A DNA stretch of 64,000 bases from Adiantum capillus-veneris (lineage: Eukaryota; Streptophyta; Polypodiopsida; Polypodiales; Pteridaceae). Both the position numbers and the translations under genes were made by a program. Positions 10,746 through 20,917 of this stretch are shown one piece after another (the first letter of the stretch is position 1; every line of letters starts with the position of its first letter). A model generated the notes under the pieces. The model made no database searches. It was given only the letters and a program-made list of their open reading frames with translations, and was not told the origin of the DNA. The DNA is taken from assembly GCA_014529385.2 (NCBI GenBank), contig CM043944.1, positions 85,213,884 through 85,277,883 on the forward strand, read 5' to 3'.

Positions 10746-12211
10746 ATGAGAACGGACCAGCATGGCATGATTTTTACCAAACACCGAGCAAAGTTTTTCG
10801 AGCAACCTATAGTCTGAGCGAGTCTCTTAATTGGTAAGCCTCCTACATAATGTCATTATGATTTTACGCTTCCCATCAACCTATGTAAACATTTTGTTGG
10901 TAAGGTCACGCAAGATCTCCCTCTAAGTCCCAGCCTCTTGGAATGTAACGTAGTTCATGACAACAGCTTACCTTTGGAAGATTATGAGCTACAATCAGTC
11001 CCACACATCGTTGATAAAAAAATTGAGATGTAGTGTATTTCTAACCAGCTAAACTTGAGAAATCCAAAGGCTATATTTGAGCTTCTGATTAAGAAAACAT
11101 TCGAATTTTACAAGTTTTAGTGTAAAATTTTGCTAATGCTTCAAATTTAATCTAAAATTAGGAGGATTTCTAGCATTATTTGGAAAAACTAGTGGTGTAC
11201 TATATTTTTAATGGCCTCAATTGAGAAATCCTGAGTGAACTTGAGCTTGCCTTCAAGAAAATTGCTAGAATTTTATGAGTTTTAGTGTAAAAACGGGCAA
11301 ATGCTTCAACCTTAACTTAAAACTTTGAGGTTCTCAAGTGTGCCTTTTCTATATCAATGGGGAACATGTCTTCTTCTAACCATGCAACTTTGAAGCGTGC
11401 CCTTTTTCACATCAATTAAGGATTTTTTTTTTTTTGGAAAATTCTAGAACTGCCACAATATTCTTAATCAAAACTATCTTTAGGAGTGTGCGGCAGCGCC
11501 ACTGCTAGAGAGAGAGAGTAGGTAGTAGAGAGAGGAAGGGAGAGAAAAAGAGTGAGTGTGTGTGATGATTTTGATTCCAGGGCTCAAAAGCTCGTTCAGT
11601 TTATTCAAAGCCTGCTCAAGCTTGGGTTGGGGCCGTCTCAAAGTTAAGGGAGAAGGTTACTGAATTTTTTTTTGCCCAAAAGGCTTTAGGCGTGTTCACT
11701 TCAGTTGAAAAAGAAAACAAAAAGCTCTACTTCCCTTGAGCACGCTTTAGGGTTTGACTCAACAAGACTCCATAGTCAAACGTTTTTACAAATTAAATGT
11801 CCAATGGCGTGAGGCCAGACAAATTAGAATGCATCAAAATCCTTCAATCCAGATAGTGTACACTGTGTGTGCATATGTGTGTGTGTTTTCTCATGTGCCT
11901 TGGGAGGTGTTCACAAGATGCAGAGGCAACAAACCTGCACATTGCCAAGTTACAGTAGAATGTGAGGCGATGGCCCCCCATAGAAAAAAAAAACTCTTCC
12001 ATCCTCTACTTTGAATACACCTACTTGTGTCAAGTTGAGTGGCTTTGCTTCTGTGGGTTTTTGTTCTCAAACCTTTATTTAAACATCCACTAATTCTTTT
12101 ATGCTAGATGTAGTACTACCGGCCTTGTGTGAACAGGAGGGTGGAATGCAAGGAGAGAAAACCTCATCTGAATAGGGCCTTGAACTGCCTTTAAGGTGCA
12201 CGCCACCGTGC

Positions 12212-12213
<2 letters not shown>
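10289..12213. other. Non-coding interior of the hAT element
   Basis: AT-rich, with no supported gene. It contains a (GA)17 run (10709-10743) and an imperfect tandem repeat with a period of about 170 bp (11041-11170 and 11211-11335; shared landmark GAGTTTTAGTGTAAAA). Short GA/GT-rich patches lie near 11500-11570. Confidence 0.5.
10709..10743 (+). repeat. (GA)17 microsatellite
   Basis: Uninterrupted GA dinucleotides. Confidence 0.98.

Positions 12214-12272
<59 letters not shown>
12214..12272 (+). repeat. Compound (TG)n(GA)n microsatellite
   Basis: TG repeats at 12214-12251 followed by GA repeats to 12272. It ends two bases before the ATG of the mL53-like pseudogene. Confidence 0.98.
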
Positions 12273-12273
<1 letters not shown>

Positions 12274-12636
12274 ATGTTGAAGCATCTAAGCAAGGTGAAG
12301 ATCGAGTTCATCGCCTTCGATGTGAGGTCTACATCAATCGTGGAGCTTCTAGCACAAATCCAGCAACCCCAAGTGCCAAATTCTCATCAAGCATCGTACA
12401 GACAAGACCCCTCCCCTTGTGTCTGCTACTTACACTAACGGCAAGGAGGAGATCAGCCTTGATGGCTTGGTCCCAATGCTCAAGACATCCACAAATCCAT
12501 CCTTAAGTAGTCGTGGGCCATTGAAACCGAGGAATTGTTCAAGGAGACTGGCATCCCCTGACCTGTATCATCCCTCTTGAAGAGGTTATACTTGCCAAGA
12601 ATACTCCAGATGTAGGAAAAACCCCTTTTGGGGGGG
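12274..12636 (+). pseudogene. Plant mitochondrial ribosomal protein mL53-like gene fragment, decayed
   Basis: From the ATG at 12274 the plus strand reads MLKHLSKVKIEFIAFDVRS, with VELLAQ downstream, like the conserved N-terminus of plant mL53 (mitochondrial large-subunit protein). After a frameshift near 12360 another frame gives NPKCQILIKHRTDKTPP and YTNGKEE, the family's central block. A further shift returns AQDIHKSILK and ETEELFKETGIP, and a last shift gives the PVIIP-like C-terminal motif with LEEV. At least three frameshifts and two stops (including TGA after GIP) kill it. The exons appear contiguous, suggesting a processed or intronless copy. Recognition is from memory of the family; a protein search would decide. 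It lies inside the hAT element. Confidence 0.6.
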
Positions 12637-12650
12637 GGGGGGGGGGGGGG

Positions 12651-12705
<55 letters not shown>
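12630..12705 (+). repeat. Poly-G (24) followed by (GA)26
   Basis: A G homopolymer at 12630-12653 passes directly into GA dinucleotides to 12705, immediately downstream of the mL53-like fragment. Confidence 0.98.
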
Positions 12706-12706
<1 letters not shown>

Positions 12707-13410
12707 CCCCACCTTGACGGAGCGTCCGTCGATCATGGGAATTACAGAGTCCAAGCTGGCCAGCAGCAGCAACCGTCACCTTTGTCAGATGGTATGACAA
12801 TCATTACCAATAGAACCCTGGAAACAGACCCCCTTTGAAGAAACTGAAAGCGCTAGAGATTGCCACACCTTTGTTGGAGTCTGAAGCCAATTGCCAGTTT
12901 CAAAAGCTTCGATGGGTTTCAAGTGGTGGCCAGCCACGTGGAGGGTGCCAACAAGGCTCAGAAGTCAAGTAAGCTGCTATCTAAGCATGCAGTATGTAAG
13001 GCTAGCGTGGGTGGTGCCTGTGCCAACTCTCAGATGTAGTGCCAATTGCTTGTGTGCAGGCATTCTAAGGAGGCAGCAGAGCAGGTGTGGCTATGGAGGG
13101 TATGAGAATGGGTACGGGTACAAGCGAGGGTAAGGGTACAGTAGGGGTACAAGCCTAAGTATAGCAGCTGAGGTGGTGGATGCGGGTGGCTGTGGTGGAG
13201 GAGGAGGAGAAGGAGGAGGTGGCGGTGGTGGATTTGCTGCGTCTAAAGTGTTGGCCTGCTCCTATGATTGCTTCAGCAGCTACAAGGCTTCTTGTTAGAG
13301 CTGATCAAGATTGTCTCTCTCTCTATCTATCATTACTCACCCCTTTTGAGAAGTTTCTACTCACATGTACACATTGGCATCCATTATATATAATAAACTG
13401 GTCATTGGTC

Positions 13411-13449
<39 letters not shown>

Positions 13450-16236
13450 TGAGAGAGAGAGAGAGAGAGTCTCCAACATGACACTGAAAGCAGGAGGCCG
13501 ACAACTTGCCTTGATGTATGCTCATCCACCAAGAACATTCTGAGAGACTTACACTATCATCCAGATTATTCATTCCCACACTGATCGTGATAACACAATC
13601 TCAACATAGTGAGCTTTGAAGAGCTCGGCGGTGGGTGATAGCACTATTGTGGTTTTGGAATGATATCTAGGGTTGATGAAGTTGATGAAGTTTGCATTAC
13701 TTTGGTTCCCACGTACTGTAGGTGCGATGATGGTGACAATGATGGTAAGGCCAATTATCGTGTGTATTCACGTTGTATATGAAAAAAGGCAGTAAACATT
13801 GGATCCTCGGAAGTGAGGTTAATAGAAGAAAAGTGAGGTTAACATAAGAAATTTAGAATTACACAGTACAGATGTATCTACCTCCAACTCAAGCTCTACT
13901 TGCCTTGAATGTCACACCTGGCTAGTTGAGCAAAGACAAGACAATAAAAGCACATGACGTTGCCATACTTCACAATGTTTTAATAATAGCGGGAGGAATG
14001 ATAGCTTCTTGTGACAAAATTACTCGCCCTATTAGTAGAGACAGCAATCTTGTGCCCATACCAAACCTAGCTACAATAGAATGTTATGATGTTGAACAAA
14101 ATAGAAAAACCAAGAGAATGAAGAGCTATGTTTTATAAGGGAATTTTTCAAAACCGTTTTGTTTTTGTTGGTGTGGATCTACCCTTGCGTTCTAATACTA
14201 AATTTTGTCTTTATAGCTATTTTCCATGGGTCCTATATTTGTAACTACAATAAAAATAGAAAAAGTTACCCTTTTTGACGGGAGAGTTCTACCACTCCTT
14301 TGAGAAAGGGGTTTTTAGCTTGACACAATTCAAAATGGTCTGAAATTGAGAAAGAGGTTTCTAGAATGGACACAATTAAAAGTGTTTTTAAAACTCATGG
14401 TTGTGCAAATCTACTAGTTTTTCTTTATAATTGTTTATTTTAATTCTTAAGATATTGTAGTCAATAGCAAGATTTCTATTTTGTAGCCATCACTAGCTCA
14501 TTAGATTTGCATATTAGAGGACTTGCAACTCATGGACATTTGTCTTGAAGTTGCATACATTGTAATAGCACTATATATCTTTTTATTGACATGTCACAAA
14601 TTTTTCAATTTTGGGCATTACTAGCTTAGTGTAGCTTATAAGTGTAGCTAAGTGTCCGGTTATGAGTGATTGTATACATATTAACTACATCAAAATATTG
14701 AATTCAGATGAAAACTAACACCTCTATCCACTCCCTTGGTTTTGCATGCTAAAACTTAAAAGAGCTCCTTGCTTTTTTGTTATTGTAACTTGCTCTTTTG
14801 CTCGGTTTAGAGATTGCTTGGAAAATCTTGCTTGAAGTTAGGGATCCTTTGTATGGCATCAATTATGCATACAGTATATGCTTAAAGAGCATAGGCTTTT
14901 GTTGGTGGATGAGACATTAGCAGTGTTATTGAACTTGCTGGTAGAAACTCCCCCTTTGAATTATCTTCCATCATATTGTCAGCATCAGGAGCAGGTGCAA
15001 GCAATTGTGATTGTCTTTTATGGAATATGCTTTCAGAAGATAAAAGCTTAACTGACATTCTTCAAGAGTTCTTTGAAATCTTGGAAACGATTTGATATAC
15101 GTCAAATATTACTCAGCATGTCATGTTTGTTAATAAGATTCACTTCTTGAATTTATTTTGGTCCATTGGGAGGGTGTATGCTGTAAATTCTCACTTTTAA
15201 TAGCTTTACATTGTTGCCAAGAATACATAGACTATGGTTAGGAGACAAACCATTTTACGGTCTCATTGGAATTGAAAGCATTGTGTCAAAGAGCCAGTGG
15301 TTCTGTTGTCCATACTATTGTTTGCTAAGAAACTTTATAAGTGCCTAGGTCTGTAGTTTTGCAGCTGGTTGGTCTGAAGCCCAATTTTTTTCTGGTGCTT
15401 GGTTTTCTTATAGTAAGATGCTTGGCATAACCTAATCAAGAGAGTCGAGCCAAAACTCAAGTAATGTGCATTGCATTTCAATTGTGGCATAACTTTGTAA
15501 GGAGGTGGAATGAAGAAGTAGAGACTACAACCAAAGAGCTCAAGAGTACAAGAGTTGGACATGACAAAATTCAAGAGAATATAAGCCTTCTTGAGAGCAT
15601 CACCATGGACGTAAAATATTGTCCTCATAACTGTTAGTTGTGTTGCAAGCATGTGAGACATTTGTTTGCTATGAAGGTTGTAATTGTTCAAGTAAGAGTG
15701 CATTTGGTACCATAAATGTGTGCAGGCATAAGTTAAAACTTATCTCTATCTTAGAACAAAGGAAAGACAACTTATTTTTTTGAAAAGGACCCCTTTGGCT
15801 GAAGCTACACATGGACTGGACTAATGCATCTGAACGAGAGAAACATTTGGCTTATTTATTTTCGGACAAGTTATTTTTTTATGCATCTTTGATTAAGTAT
15901 GCATTAGAGTATTATAGGGAGCATGTTGTAAAAAGAGAGCTTCCCTAGCTTTCAGTAGTAATATTTGGTAAGTCCGCTATCCAGTGTGATTTCTGGATGG
16001 AAAGAAGAGTATTAGGTATATCATATACATCTTTATGGGATCATTGTGTATCATGGCATGATGCTCCACAACCTTATTTCTTTCTGTTTCAACACTATTG
16101 TGCACATTCTTTATTGTGATTAGACTAGAAGGGTGAAAATTTTTTGCCTTTGCGTTTCGAAGGTTGGCGTGCATGTTAGCCCTTCCTATGGGATGGGCAA
16201 CCATAAAACTTTCCCTTCTCTAGGAAGTGCAAGGCT
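12706..16236. other. 3' half of the hAT element, no recognised gene
   Basis: 12706-13300 is GC-richer, with GGT/GGA-rich low-complexity sequence near 13080-13250 that may be more captured or degraded gene sequence; I could not assign it. GA runs lie at 13414-13469. 13800-16130 is AT-rich and non-coding. The last ~120 bp (16120-16240) has AGAAGGG/CCCTTC motifs mirroring the left subterminal region. Confidence 0.45.
13414..13469 (+). repeat. Interrupted GA microsatellite
   Basis: GA runs at 13414-13447 and 13451-13469, separated by CCT. Confidence 0.97.
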
Positions 16237-16257
16237 ACCCTACAACTTCTAGGCCTA

Positions 16258-16378
16258 CTCTAGTGTTGCATTGTGATAGTCAAAGTGCGATCGCATTAGC
16301 AAAGAACCCCATGTTTCACTCCAAGTTAAAACACATAGAAGTGTGTTAGCATGTGATACGCGACATATTGGCTAGCTT
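16258..16378 (+). pseudogene. Copia element H, RNase H C-terminal fragment (piece 3)
   Basis: The plus-strand frame reads LVLHCDSQSAIALAKN, with FHSKLKHIEV downstream, then a stop and VIRDI. This is the copia RNase H stretch that directly follows the end of piece 2 at 6129. The C-terminal HTDDN...DLLTK block is absent and the sequence becomes unrecognisable before element B starts at 16450. Confidence 0.85.
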
Positions 16379-16449
16379 GCCAACCTTGTTTTTATCTCTC
16401 CCTTACTCCCTCTCTAGCCATTGCAACTCTCCATTGTAAGCCTTGATTT

Positions 16450-16676
16450 TGTTGGAATTAGCGTTGCAGAGAAACACACACAGCTTGGAAAAGACGAAGG
16501 AAGCTCAAGGCACACAATAGAGAGTGTATAACTTAGTGTGCAATGGAAAGATAGATAGCCCTAGAGTGATGGGCGTATATACAATGCACGGGTGAAAAAA
16601 CCTCCTAAAGAGGGAAAAAATGCCCCGGCGGTCCTAGTGTGTTCACACACATCACTACCACATGTATATGGTAACA
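16450..16676 (-). repeat. 3' LTR of copia element B
   Basis: 227 bp, TGTTGGAATTAGC...GGTAACA on the plus strand, followed by the polypurine-tract complement at 16677-16690. Confidence 0.9.
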
Positions 16677-16739
16677 AATCCCCCCTGGAGTGATGCGGTG
16701 AACGGGAGCTGGCACATGAGTAAAGGGAAATGCCATGCC

Positions 16740-18995
16740 CTGAGGACAGGATCAGTCCACAAAGGGGAGTAAGCCCAAAGCTTTGCGGAAAGCTTCAAGC
16801 TTCTCATGAGACAATGCCTTTGTGAAAAGATCTGCAAGGTTGTCCTGTGTTGGCACATAAGCCAAGCTGATCTCTCCAGCTGAGAGCCTCTACCTGACAT
16901 AGTGGTAATGCACCTCAATGTGCTTTGTGCGAGCATGAAAAACTGGGTTCCTCGCAACTGCCAATGCGCTCTGACTGTCAGTGTAGATAGTGTTGGCAGT
17001 GTCCTGTCCAACACCCAAATCAGCCATAAGGCATCTGAGCCATACACACTCAACCATAGCTGTGAAGACTGCCCTATACTCAGCCTCACAACTCGAAATG
17101 GCTTGCTTCTTGCTCAACCATTATATACATGAACTGCCAAGCATGAAACAAAAACCACTTGTGGACACTCTCGTGTCAAAACAACCAGCCCAATCTAAGT
17201 CTGAAAAAGCATGTAAGTCTGGTGGAAATGATCCCCCCTTGGAATAAAACAAGCCAAGATGTAAAGTGCCACTAAGGTAGCGGAAAATACTCTTGACATC
17301 CTGCCAATGCTTAGACCCTGGGCTATGCATAAATCTACTGACCTGTGAGACTGCAAACTGAATATCCGGCCTCGTGTTGCATACATAAATGAGGCAGCCA
17401 ACAGCAGTTTGATACAAAGTGACATCAGCAGGATCACCAGCATCATGTAGACTCACCTTCAAACTTGTTTCCATGGGAGTGGCAATAGGTTTGCAATCCT
17501 CAAGTCCAAACTTACATAGCAATGTCTCTATGTAACTTTTCTGACACAAGGCAATACCACCATCACACTGCTTAAACTGCATACCCAAGTAATGATGCAA
17601 CAGCCCCAAATCTTTCATCTTGAAAGTAGCATTCAAATCAGCCTTAAATTCAGTAATATGTCTCTCATTTGGTCCAGTGATCAGCAAATCATCAACATAA
17701 AGAACCACAATGAGAAGTACACCACCCTCACGCTTTACATACAATGTGCTTTCTGTTCGACTGTTACGAAAGCCTTGTTTGACCAAATGAGTGTCATCTT
17801 TCTCATACCAAGCACGAGGAGATTGCTTCAACCCATACAAAGCCTTGTTACATTTGCACACTTTGTCCTCTTGTCCTTTTATGACAAAACCGCGAGGCTG
17901 CGTTACATAAACTTCCTCAAATATGTCACCATTCAAGAAAGCAGTAACAATGTCTGATTGGTGTACATCCCAACCAAAATGAGCTTCCAATGCACATAGA
18001 AAACGCACAGTAGTCATACGATAAGTGGGAGAAAAAGTCTCTACATAATCTATGCCTTTTTGCTGTGCATAACCCTTTGCAACAAGTCGAGCCTTATGGC
18101 GATCGATCTCACCATCCGGCTTGCGTTTCAACTTGTAAACCCACTTCATACCAATGGCCTTTTTGCCAGGAGGCAAATCACATAAAGTCCATGTGTCATT
18201 TTCTATAAGTGCATCATATTCTGATTGCATGGCAGCCATCCAATTTTCTGAATTCTGTGCTTCATCAAAAGACAGAGGCTCCTCAACATCATGTAAACTA
18301 GACACAGCCAAAGCATAACAATCTGATGCATAAGATGCATGAGAGCCTGAACGAGTACGACTAGACAAAGGTGCATCCAATTTACTATCACGCAAAGTGT
18401 GCACCAGCCATTTTGGCATACCTCTAGCCTTCTCATTTTCAGCCCTTTCCTCATCAAGTACATCATGTACATCTGCATCAGTAATAGGCTGATCTAAAAC
18501 ATTTTCAGAAACCCCCATAGGCTGTACATTTGCCTCATTGGAACTTACATTTGTATTTCCACCACTGAAAAGAGGCAACAAAGTGTCATAAATGTCCTGT
18601 GAGCTTACATTATTGTCTCTAGTATATGATAGCAAGGGCTGAACAGAATCTTCCACAAACACTACATCTCAAGAAACCAGAATACATTTTGTTTACGGAT
18701 GATACAACCTGTAACCTTTCTTTCAACACTATAACCAACAAAAATACATTTGACAGCCTTATCATCCAATTTTTTGCGCTGCACTTGTGGCACCAAAGCA
18801 TATGCCAAATAGCCAAAAACACGCATGTGCTCAATAGAAGTCTTTCTATCATGCCATGCTTCATATGGAGTAATAGACTGCAAAGTTTTCGTAGGACACC
18901 TGTTAAGTACATAAGTGGCACACATGATGGCCTCAAGCCAAAAAGAATGCGGTAAAGCTTGACTTTTGACCATACATCGTGCCATTTCCGTCAGT
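16740..18995 (-). pseudogene. Element B integrase C-terminus, RT and RNase H (RT still open)
   Basis: Minus strand. 18995-18663 gives LTEMARCMVKSQALPHSFW and CIFVGYS (integrase C-terminus). 18662-17121 is an uninterrupted 513-codon frame spanning the GKKAIGMKWVYKLKRKPDGE start of RT, VTAFLNGDIFEEVYVTQPRG, YGLKQSPRAWY, the intact YVDDLLITGP box, DLGLLHHYLGMQF and the RNase H entrance (LDWAGCFDTRVSTSGFCF). RNase H continues at 17117-16890 with EAEYRAVF and IYTDSQSALAVARN, then a stop at its end. The RT is well preserved, but the element cannot be autonomous: gag is split by D and the protease-integrase core is gone. Confidence 0.88.
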
Positions 18996-19030
18996 GACGG
19001 AGAGTGAGAGAGTGAGAGAGAGAGAAGGAG

Positions 19031-19114
19031 CATGGGGATATAGTTGTGTAGGATATGTCATTCCTTTCTATGCTCGACAGTGAGCATGGGGATATAGTTG
19101 TGCAGGATATGTCT
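19031..19114 (+). repeat. Short tandem repeat at the left part of element E
   Basis: GAGCATGGGGATATAGTTGTG followed by (T/C)AGGATATGTC occurs near 19031-19061 and again near 19082-19113. Confidence 0.85.
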
Positions 19115-19622
19115 TCCAACAGACATCTAGAGCAGCTGGTTTGCTCTGAGTTTGCACGACAGGTTGATGCGTCTTTTGTGGACAGTCAGGAGATGCATGT
19201 GGCTGACACGCCTTGTCAGTCAGAGATGCCTATTGCCAGGGATATATATATTGATGCATGCTCTGTAGAGCTAGAAGGGCCCGCTAGCATTGCATCGGCA
19301 TTCGGTGGTCTCATGTATGAGATGTTGATCTTGAGACCGGATATCGCAGCTGCAGTGGGAGCATTTGCAGTTGGGGTTGTCAGTCGTTTGTTGACTGATG
19401 ATGGCATAGTGCACGAGGGAGATATGCAGGTATTGCATACATACTTGCAGTACGTGTGCGGTACGTCTGGTGGTGTATGGACTTACACGGGAGCAGGACA
19501 ACCGGATGCACACGATCACAGCCAGCCAGTGGGCATCGGTTGAGAGCGGTTTTCTCTCACCTTTTGTAGTCTTTAGACTAGGTTCCCTTGCTTAAAGGCA
19601 CAGTCGCCTTTAAGTGGGAGGT

Positions 19623-19812
19623 TGTTGGGGTATAGGCGCCTGTGCCTTGCCCGGCCGCCCAGAGTCTGGGCGCCCACTGACTTGTATACCTTACACATAG
19701 CATAAGTGTATAGGGGGCTGCTCACTCTTTGAATCTCCCCACCCACATCGTGTTGTGTGTCTCCTTCTCTCTCTCTCACTCTCCGTCTGTGGTGCTCCCC
19801 GATCCCCTTCAC
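19623..19812 (+). repeat. 3' LTR of element E
   Basis: About 190 bp beginning TGTTGGGGTATAGGCG, just after a polypurine tract, and ending near CCGATCCCCTTCACA. It is related to but clearly divergent from D's 187-bp LTR. Its CTCCTTCTCTCTCTCTCAC... segment (about 19762-19790) is the inverse of 18997-19030. Confidence 0.75.
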
Positions 19813-19815
19813 ATG

Positions 19816-20707
19816 TGAATCTGCAGCAGCAACTGACAAGCATGCATCATGGACAACAGGATTGTAAGTGCACTCTGCGCTAAAACCCCATTCTGCATCA
19901 ACATCAGCAACACAGTCTCCTTTCATAGAAGACTCAACAATGGCTACATTTGTAGTGGAACCAGCATTTGGAGTGGAACCACCCTCTTTCTTCTTAGCCT
20001 CTTTGGCCTTCAACTTAGGACACAACTTGATCAAGTGATCATTGGCTTTACAATAATGGCAACGCATCTTCTTTTTGCCCTTATCACCAGAATTGCCACA
20101 CGAAGTACTGCCAGCAGAAGCATTAGGAACATAATTTTTGCCACTCGCATCGGAACCATAAGAAGTGGTTGCATTACTGTTACCACCCTTTCCTTGAGAA
20201 GCAATAAAAACCTGTTCAACTGCACGCTGTCTAGTCCTGTTTTTTCTAGAAAGTGACTCTTGCAACATCAATGTGCATAATGCATCAAACTTGACAACTT
20301 CAGGATTTCCTTGGGTCATCAGTCTCCAAGTACTAGCAAAAGTTTGGTAGGAATCTGGTAAGGCATCAAGAACAGTCTGCACAAGAGAACTGTCTGAAAT
20401 GACTTCACCTGCAGAAATAAGCTGCTCATTGATATCCTTGACACTAGCAAGGAAAGTGCCCATATCATCTTCCTCATGCATAATCTTTGACTCCAGCTCT
20501 TTACGCAGCAAAGCAATTTTAGCCTCATTGCGGCTTGCATAAAGACCTGCTAAAATATCCCAAGCCTGTTTTGCAGATTTTGCTAAACGGATGTGAGGAA
20601 CAATGGTGCGCTTCACAGACAACGCAATCAATGCATGAGCCTGCACATCCTTAACATCCCAACGAGCTTGTTCTGCCCCGTAGGCAAAACAACTCTAACA
20701 GCTACAA
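19816..20707 (-). pseudogene. Element B Gag, C-terminal two-thirds with zinc knuckle
   Basis: Minus strand, open from 20646 into the E junction. Capsid segment KQAWDILAGLYASRNEAKIALLRKE and TFASTWRLMTQGNPEV, then basic linker KGGNSNATTS, then zinc knuckle CHYCKANDHLIKLC (CX2CX4HX4C, RNA binding). Past about 19816 the frame runs into element E and is no longer Gag. The N-terminal part lies on the far side of element D at 26567-26368. Confidence 0.88.
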
Positions 20708-20712
20708 TCCTT

Positions 20713-20899
20713 TGTTGGGTTAAAGGCCCGTGTGCCCGGCTGCCCGTTGTTCAGCCGCCCATGTACAGCCATTCATTTACTCATTCATAATAACTATACT
20801 CATAACTACACATTGTAGTGTGAGTACCGCCCCGCCACACACTGTGTCTATCTCCTTCTTCGTGCTAGCTCTGTGTGTGTGTGCTCTCCGATCCCAACA
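20713..20899 (+). repeat. 5' LTR of element D
   Basis: 187 bp, TGTTGGGTTAAAGG...GATCCCAACA. It should contain the promoter and transcript start, but no unambiguous TATA box stands out. Confidence 0.95.
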
Positions 20900-20901
20900 A
20901 G

Positions 20902-20917
20902 TGGTATCAGAGCTTGG
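20902..20917 (+). promoter_or_regulatory. Primer binding site of element D (initiator tRNA-Met)
   Basis: TGGTATCAGAGCTTGG starts two bases after the 5' LTR. The first 12 bases are the standard plant copia site complementary to the 3' end of initiator tRNA-Met, where minus-strand DNA synthesis begins. Confidence 0.95.

Larger units (their letters stand above)
6130..16257 (+). mobile_element. hAT-superfamily DNA transposon (10.1 kb), inserted in element H
   Basis: The left end CAGGGCTAGAAATTGCA (6130) and the reverse complement of the right end, TAGGCCTAGAAGTTGTA (ending 16257), match at 13 of 17 positions, and CAGGG-type ends are typical of hAT. The 8-bp duplication CTCTAGTG flanks it (6122-6129 and 16258-16265), the hAT target size. 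Removing the element rejoins the RNase H of copia H (GITHT then LHCDSQSAIAL). The interior has a decayed hAT transposase (8104-10288), subterminal AAGGGC-type repeats, microsatellites and an mL53-like gene fragment. Ten kb is large for hAT, so internal insertions or captured DNA are likely. Confidence 0.85.
19000..19812 (+). mobile_element. Element E: 3'-end remnant of a D-related copia element inside B
   Basis: Plus strand. 19313-19480 encodes LMYEMLILRPDIAAAVGAFAVGVVSRLL and LQYVCGTSGG, a diverged form of the copia RT C-terminus (LMYAMVATRPDLAHAVGVV in D). A polypurine tract (TTTAAGTGGGAGG, 19609-19621) and an LTR (19623 to about 19812) follow; the LTR resembles D's (TGTTGGG start, CCCGGC.GCCC, CTCC-GATCCC end). 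No 5' LTR, gag or integrase is present. It takes the place of about 800 bp of B (protease and integrase N-terminal half) still present in A. The left border is an inverted copy of part of the E LTR. Confidence 0.7.

Noticed and set aside
19573-19815. C-terminal part of the 357-codon minus frame over element B gag
   Set aside because: Only its first two-thirds is Gag; the rest is antisense of the element E LTR read through by chance.
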